From Ruminiclostridium sp. (lineage in GTDB: Bacteria > Bacillota > Clostridia > Oscillospirales > Oscillospiraceae), in NCBI GenBank assembly GCA_022792035.1, contig JAAWAE010000027.1, positions 1-59,505 of the forward strand: 59,505 nt of DNA, read 5' to 3'. The stretch's first letter is position 1; every line of letters starts with the position of its first letter. A program made the translations under genes and the position numbers. Below, piece after piece: positions 53,092 to 59,505 of the stretch. The notes beneath the pieces are model-generated. The model saw only the letters and a program-made list of their open reading frames with translations. It ran no database searches and had not been told where the DNA came from.

Positions 53092-53205
53092 CGGGCAAGC
53101 CCGATCCTGGCTCCGCCAGCCAAGGGGCCTTGCCCCCTGGACCCCTGCGCGGGGCTCTGCCCCGCCCCCGCCAGCTTTTAAAAAAGCTGGACCAAAATTC
53201 TAATC
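53092..53205 (-). repeat. Dispersed repeat member R5, right inverted repeat flanking mutS
   Basis: Reverse complement nearly identical to 50395-50515. Confidence 0.85.
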
Positions 53206-53405
53206 TTTTTTCCACATACGTTGTGGATTGTGGAAAACGGTGTAGCATTACCACAAACTTCCTGTCGGAGCCTGTGGAAAAGGGAAAGGGTTTGTACACA
53301 CCCCCTGTTGAGGGAAAACCCAAAGAACCACAAGGCTTTGACGGGATTATGAACATCTCGACGCCCCCTACTACGTCTATTACTTTAAGAATCTATTCTC
53401 TCTTA
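53206..53405. other. Candidate oriC-associated region with DnaA-box-like sequences upstream of dnaN
   Basis: TTTTCCACA 53208-53216; TGTGGATTG 53222-53230; TGTGGAAAA 53229-53237 and 53273-53281; AT-richer than surroundings. Confidence 0.5.
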
Positions 53406-53431
53406 TAATGCGCGGAAACGGAGGAAGGAAC

Positions 53432-54544
53432 ATGAAATTCACCTGTGAAAAGGCGCTGCTGCAAGCAGGGGTGAGCATCGCCTCCCGGGCGGTCTCCCCC
53501 AAGAGCACCATCCCGGCCCTGGAGGGGCTGCTGCTGGAGCTGCGCGACGGCGGCCTGCTCACCATCACTGGATACAATCAGGAGACGGGGATCCGGACAA
53601 CCCTCAGCGTGGAGGCCGCGGAGACGGACGCCATCGTCCTCCCGGCGCGGCTGTTCGGGGAGATCATCCGCAAAATGCCCGACGACGTGATTTCCTTTGA
53701 AACCCAGGGACGCCAAGTCCATCTCACCTGCGGCATGAGCGAATTCAACCTCACGGGCCTGGACCCCGAGGATTTCCCGGAACTGCCCACGGTGGAATAT
53801 CAAAATTCGTTCACCATCCCCGAAACCACCATGCGCTCCATGATCGCCCAGACCCTGTTCGCGGTCAGTCAGGACGAAAGCCGCCCGGTCCATACCGGCT
53901 CCCTCTTCGTCATCGAGGAGGACCACTTCACCCTGGTGGCAGTGGACGGCTTCCGTCTGGCCTTACGCAAGGAGCCGGTGTCCAGCTGTAACGGGACCTT
54001 CCAGTTCGTGGTGCCCGGACCCTCCCTCTCCGAGGTGGAGAAGATCTGCCGGGAGGGGGAGGAAGTGGTGGAGGTCCACCAGGGCCAGCGCCATGTGCTC
54101 TTCAAGATCGGGGAGACGATTTTGATCTCCCGCCGCCTGGAAGGGCAGTTTCTGGCCTGGCGTCAGGCCATCCCCCGGAACAATCCCATTATCATCACGG
54201 CCCAGCGGAAAGAGCTGCTCAGCTGCATTGAGCGGGTCTCTCTCATCGTGAGTGAAAAGCTGAAAAGTCCCCTCCACTGCCGCCTCCAGGACGGAAAGGT
54301 AGACCTCTCCACCAAAACAGCCATCGGCGAGGCCCGGGACTGCTGCATGGTGGAGGGAGACGGCCAGGGATTGGAAATCGGCTTCAATGGACGCTACCTG
54401 ATGGATGCCCTGAAAGCGGCCTCCTGCGATCAGGTGAACCTGGAATTTTCCCATCCCATCACCCCTTGTATCATCGTTCCCACCCAGGGCGAGGAGAATT
54501 TTCTCTTCATGGTCCTCCCGGTGCGGCTGAAATCGGAGTATTGA
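53432..54544 (+). CDS. dnaN: DNA polymerase III beta subunit (sliding clamp)
   Basis: [37 protein letters not shown]; full length. Confidence 0.96.
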   Translation: MKFTCEKALLQAGVSIASRAVSPKSTIPALEGLLLELRDGGLLTITGYNQETGIRTTLSVEAAETDAIVLPARLFGEIIRKMPDDVISFETQGRQVHLTCGMSEFNLTGLDPEDFPELPTVEYQNSFTIPETTMRSMIAQTLFAVSQDESRPVHTGSLFVIEEDHFTLVAVDGFRLALRKEPVSSCNGTFQFVVPGPSLSEVEKICREGEEVVEVHQGQRHVLFKIGETILISRRLEGQFLAWRQAIPRNNPIIITAQRKELLSCIERVSLIVSEKLKSPLHCRLQDGKVDLSTKTAIGEARDCCMVEGDGQGLEIGFNGRYLMDALKAASCDQVNLEFSHPITPCIIVPTQGEENFLFMVLPVRLKSEY

Positions 54545-54548
54545 GCGT

Positions 54549-54755
54549 ATGGAAACGATTCAAATCACCACGGAATTTATCAAGCTGGAGGCATTTCTAA
54601 AACTGGCAAACTTGGTGGGCAGCGGCGGCGAGGCAAAAATGCGCATCCAGGACGGCCAGGTCAAGCTCAACGGGGAAGTATGTACCCAGCGGGGGAAGAA
54701 GCTCAGACCGGGGGATACCGTCCTCTTCCAAAATAAGGAGCTTCAGGTCCAGTGA
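54549..54755 (+). CDS. S4-domain RNA-binding protein (YaaA/RlbA type)
   Basis: [56 protein letters not shown] between dnaN and recF. Confidence 0.93.
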   Translation: METIQITTEFIKLEAFLKLANLVGSGGEAKMRIQDGQVKLNGEVCTQRGKKLRPGDTVLFQNKELQVQ

Positions 54756-55864
54756 AATTGGAGCGGCTGGAGCTGGAGGGCTGGCGCAATTATGACCGCC
54801 TGTCCGTGGACTTCCACCCCCAGCGCAACGTGATCTGCGGAGAAAACGCCCAGGGAAAGACGAACCTGCTGGAGGCCATCGCCTTCCTCTCCACAGCCCG
54901 CTCCCACCGGGCCAGAGGGGATAAAGAGCTGATCGGCTTCACCCGCCAAGAGGCCCGCCTCACCGCCCGGGCCGAGAGCCGGGAGCGAACATTCCAAATC
55001 GAAATCCAGCTGAAACGAGGGCAAAGACGGCGCATCGAGATCAACCACGTCAAAGCCAAAAACGCCGGAGAGCTGTCCCAGGTCCTGCGCACCGTCCTGT
55101 TCTGCCCCGAAGACCTCTCCCTGATCAAAGCAGGCGCCGCCCAGCGCCGCGCCTTCCTGGACCATGCCATCTGCCAGCTCCGCCCCCGCTACGCCCAGGC
55201 GTTGAACCAATATCAAAGATTGCTGGAACATAAAACCCGCATCCTGCGGGATTGGGAAAAAAACCCCGGCCTGCTCAGCGTGCTGGAGGAGTTCAACGAA
55301 GCCATGGCCCGAAGCGGGGCGTTGGTGGTCCACTACCGGGCGCACTTCATCCAGAAGTTAGCAGAAAGCGCCGCCGCAATCCAGGAAGAATTCTCAGGAG
55401 GCCGGGAGCATCTGAATTTAACATACCAAACCGTATCCACGATTCCGGACCCCCTGAAACCAACAACGCAGCTCTATGAGCAGATCCGAGAACACCAAGA
55501 CAAACACGCCCGAGCAGAGCTGGAGGCCAGAACCTGCCTGTCCGGCCCCCACAAAGATGATTTATTCACCGAAATCGATGGCCAAAGCGCCCGCCAATAC
55601 GCCTCCCAAGGCCAAACCCGAACCGCCGCCCTGTCACTGAAGCTAGCCGAACGAGAAATCTTCCAAAGAGACACCCAGCAATGGCCGCTCTTACTCCTAG
55701 ACGACGTGCTATCTGAATTAGACGCCCCCAGACGAGCATTCGTGCTGGATCGAATCCAAGGCGGCCAAGTCTTTATTACAGGATGCGAACCCCCGCCAGA
55801 AAGAGAATACAAAGGAAAGACCTTGCATATAAAAAAAGGAACCCTAATCCCACCCCCAAAGTAA
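54752..55864 (+). CDS. recF: DNA replication/repair protein RecF
   Basis: [43 protein letters not shown] start overlapping upstream stop. Confidence 0.95.
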   Translation: MKLERLELEGWRNYDRLSVDFHPQRNVICGENAQGKTNLLEAIAFLSTARSHRARGDKELIGFTRQEARLTARAESRERTFQIEIQLKRGQRRRIEINHVKAKNAGELSQVLRTVLFCPEDLSLIKAGAAQRRAFLDHAICQLRPRYAQALNQYQRLLEHKTRILRDWEKNPGLLSVLEEFNEAMARSGALVVHYRAHFIQKLAESAAAIQEEFSGGREHLNLTYQTVSTIPDPLKPTTQLYEQIREHQDKHARAELEARTCLSGPHKDDLFTEIDGQSARQYASQGQTRTAALSLKLAEREIFQRDTQQWPLLLLDDVLSELDAPRRAFVLDRIQGGQVFITGCEPPPEREYKGKTLHIKKGTLIPPPK

Positions 55865-56193
55865 GAATCGAAGGACCCCCCACCTCCCAGCAAAAAAGGC
55901 CGGCCAGTCCCCCAAAGAAAAAAGGGAGAACCACATCCATCGAAGGACGCCGAACCAAAAGAAAAACACAAACGCCCCCCCAAAAAACCGACGAAAGCAA
56001 ACGATCCCGAAGTATGAAAGACCCTCCGGCCCCCCATACTTCTTAAGAGGACGGAATACCGTACGGTTCCCGGGCAAAAAAGCAGCCCAGCACGGAACCC
56101 CAACCAGTCCCGCCCCCGCAGTTCTTTTCGGTCCACTTTTCTTATGAAGAAAAACTGAAAGAAAGGAATCTAACAGACGAAGGACAAAAACCC

Positions 56194-58430
<2,237 letters not shown>

Positions 58431-58457
58431 TCGTCCCCTGAACCCTTAGGAGGTCCT

Positions 58458-59147
58458 ATGCTTCAGAGCGTGGTTTTTTTGATCTCTGCCGCCTTGGCCC
58501 CGCCGGTGGCTCTGCTGCTTCTGGTGTATCACATGGACCGCTTGGAGAAGGAACCTCCCCGCCTGCTGTTTGGCTTGTTCCTGCGGGGGGCGGCGGCCAT
58601 GGTCCCCATCCTGGTCTTGGAAGTTCTGGCGGATCAGTTCATCGACTTCTTTTCCTGGAACTATTACGCCTACCTCTTCTTAGCCTACTTCGTGGTCCCC
58701 GGATTCATCGAGGAGGGCGTCAAGTACCGGGTCCTGCTGCGGCGGATCTGGAAAGAGCCCAACTTCAACTGCTACTTTGACGCCGTGGTCTACGCCGTGT
58801 TCGTCTCCCTGGGCTTTGCCGCGGTGGAGAATGTGATGTATGTGCTCACCAGCGGCTTTGAAACGGCGGTGGCCCGGGCGGTGTTCGCCATCCCAGGCCA
58901 CATGATGTTCGGCGTGGTCATGGGGGTGGGGATCGCCCAGGCCAAGTGGTCGCAGCACTCCGCCCAGCCCCAGGCCGCCAAACAGCTGCGCCGGCGGGCT
59001 TTCCTGGCCGCGGCGGTGCTCCACGGCCTCTATGACTTTCTTTTGGTGGGGTTCGGCGCTTTCTTTTATCTATACTTTATTTTTCTGCTGGTCTGGGTCC
59101 TGCGTCTGCTGCGCAGGAGCGCAAAAGAGGACAGGCCCATCGAGTAA
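58458..59147 (+). CDS. PrsW family intramembrane metalloprotease
   Basis: VPGFIEEGVKYRVL (EExxK), ENVMYVL, IPGHMMFGVVMG, LHGLYDFLL motifs. Confidence 0.88.
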   Translation: MLQSVVFLISAALAPPVALLLLVYHMDRLEKEPPRLLFGLFLRGAAAMVPILVLEVLADQFIDFFSWNYYAYLFLAYFVVPGFIEEGVKYRVLLRRIWKEPNFNCYFDAVVYAVFVSLGFAAVENVMYVLTSGFETAVARAVFAIPGHMMFGVVMGVGIAQAKWSQHSAQPQAAKQLRRRAFLAAAVLHGLYDFLLVGFGAFFYLYFIFLLVWVLRLLRRSAKEDRPIE

Positions 59148-59156
59148 GGAGATACT

Positions 59157-59505
59157 ATGAGCAAAAACAAAGACTATAAGCCAGAGGACATCGCTTTCCC
59201 GGAACAGGTCATCGTGGAGTCCGACCTGGTAAAAGAGATGAAGGACAGTTATATCGACTACGCCATGTCCGTCATCGTCGGCCGGGCCCTGCCGGATGTG
59301 CGGGACGGTCTGAAACCGGTGCATCGCCGCATCCTCTACACCATGTACGAGAGCGGCCTGACCTGGGAAAAGCCGTTCAAGAAATCCGCCACCTGCGTGG
59401 GTGACGTTTTGGGTAAGTACCACCCCCACGGGGACAGCAGCGTCTACGACGCCATGGTCCGCATGGCCCAGGACTTCTCCATGCGCTACCCCCTGGTGGA
59501 CGGCC
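59157..59505 (+). CDS. gyrA: DNA gyrase subunit A, N-terminal part; truncated by window edge
   Basis: [48 protein letters not shown]. Confidence 0.95.
   Translation, partial: MSKNKDYKPEDIAFPEQVIVESDLVKEMKDSYIDYAMSVIVGRALPDVRDGLKPVHRRILYTMYESGLTWEKPFKKSATCVGDVLGKYHPHGDSSVYDAMVRMAQDFSMRYPLVDG

Noticed and set aside
55783-56046. Lys/Pro-rich 87-aa ORF after recF
   Set aside because: Likely artefact of T-poor composition; overlaps recF out of frame and lacks an SD

Overview
The window is a GC-rich Firmicutes chromosome segment, probably from a spore-forming Oscillospiraceae-like Clostridium relative (gpr, SLH proteins, ParA/ParB/Noc with parS, remB-type DUF370). It lies close to the replication origin. 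The right end carries dnaN, an S4-domain gene, recF, DUF370, gyrB, prsW and gyrA (partial), with DnaA-box-like sequences upstream of dnaN. dnaA is not adjacent; miaB and mutS are there instead. The left part is mostly minus-strand housekeeping: glyS, tadA, aspS, hisS, mgsA, minD-like, rsmG, serS, parB, parA, noc, a Bce-like ABC transporter, topoisomerase IV, htrA, rpsT, a BceRS-like two-component system, tatD, PBP2/mreD/mreC and maf. An AT-rich accessory island lies at about 36.4-43.5 kb. It holds an ECF-type sigma factor, a DUF4367-type anti-sigma factor and several secreted proteins, including a papain/C39-like cysteine peptidase. The two most interesting signals are: (1) three copies of a compact type I toxin-antitoxin-like locus. 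Each has a small holin-like peptide (frameshifted in copy 2), a convergent antisense RNA promoter built into the toxin mRNA terminator hairpin, and a conserved 5'-3' long-range pairing. (2) A motif, GTGAACTTTyCGssAAAwsTGGGAATrTA..., found five times in the sigma-factor island: once at the sigma/anti-sigma junction, three times close upstream of secreted-protein genes, and once (site B) in tandem about 130 bp upstream of one of these. It looks like a previously uncatalogued ECF regulon or its mobile promoter module. No tRNA, rRNA or CRISPR was recognised. All calls come from reading the sequence; no database search was run.
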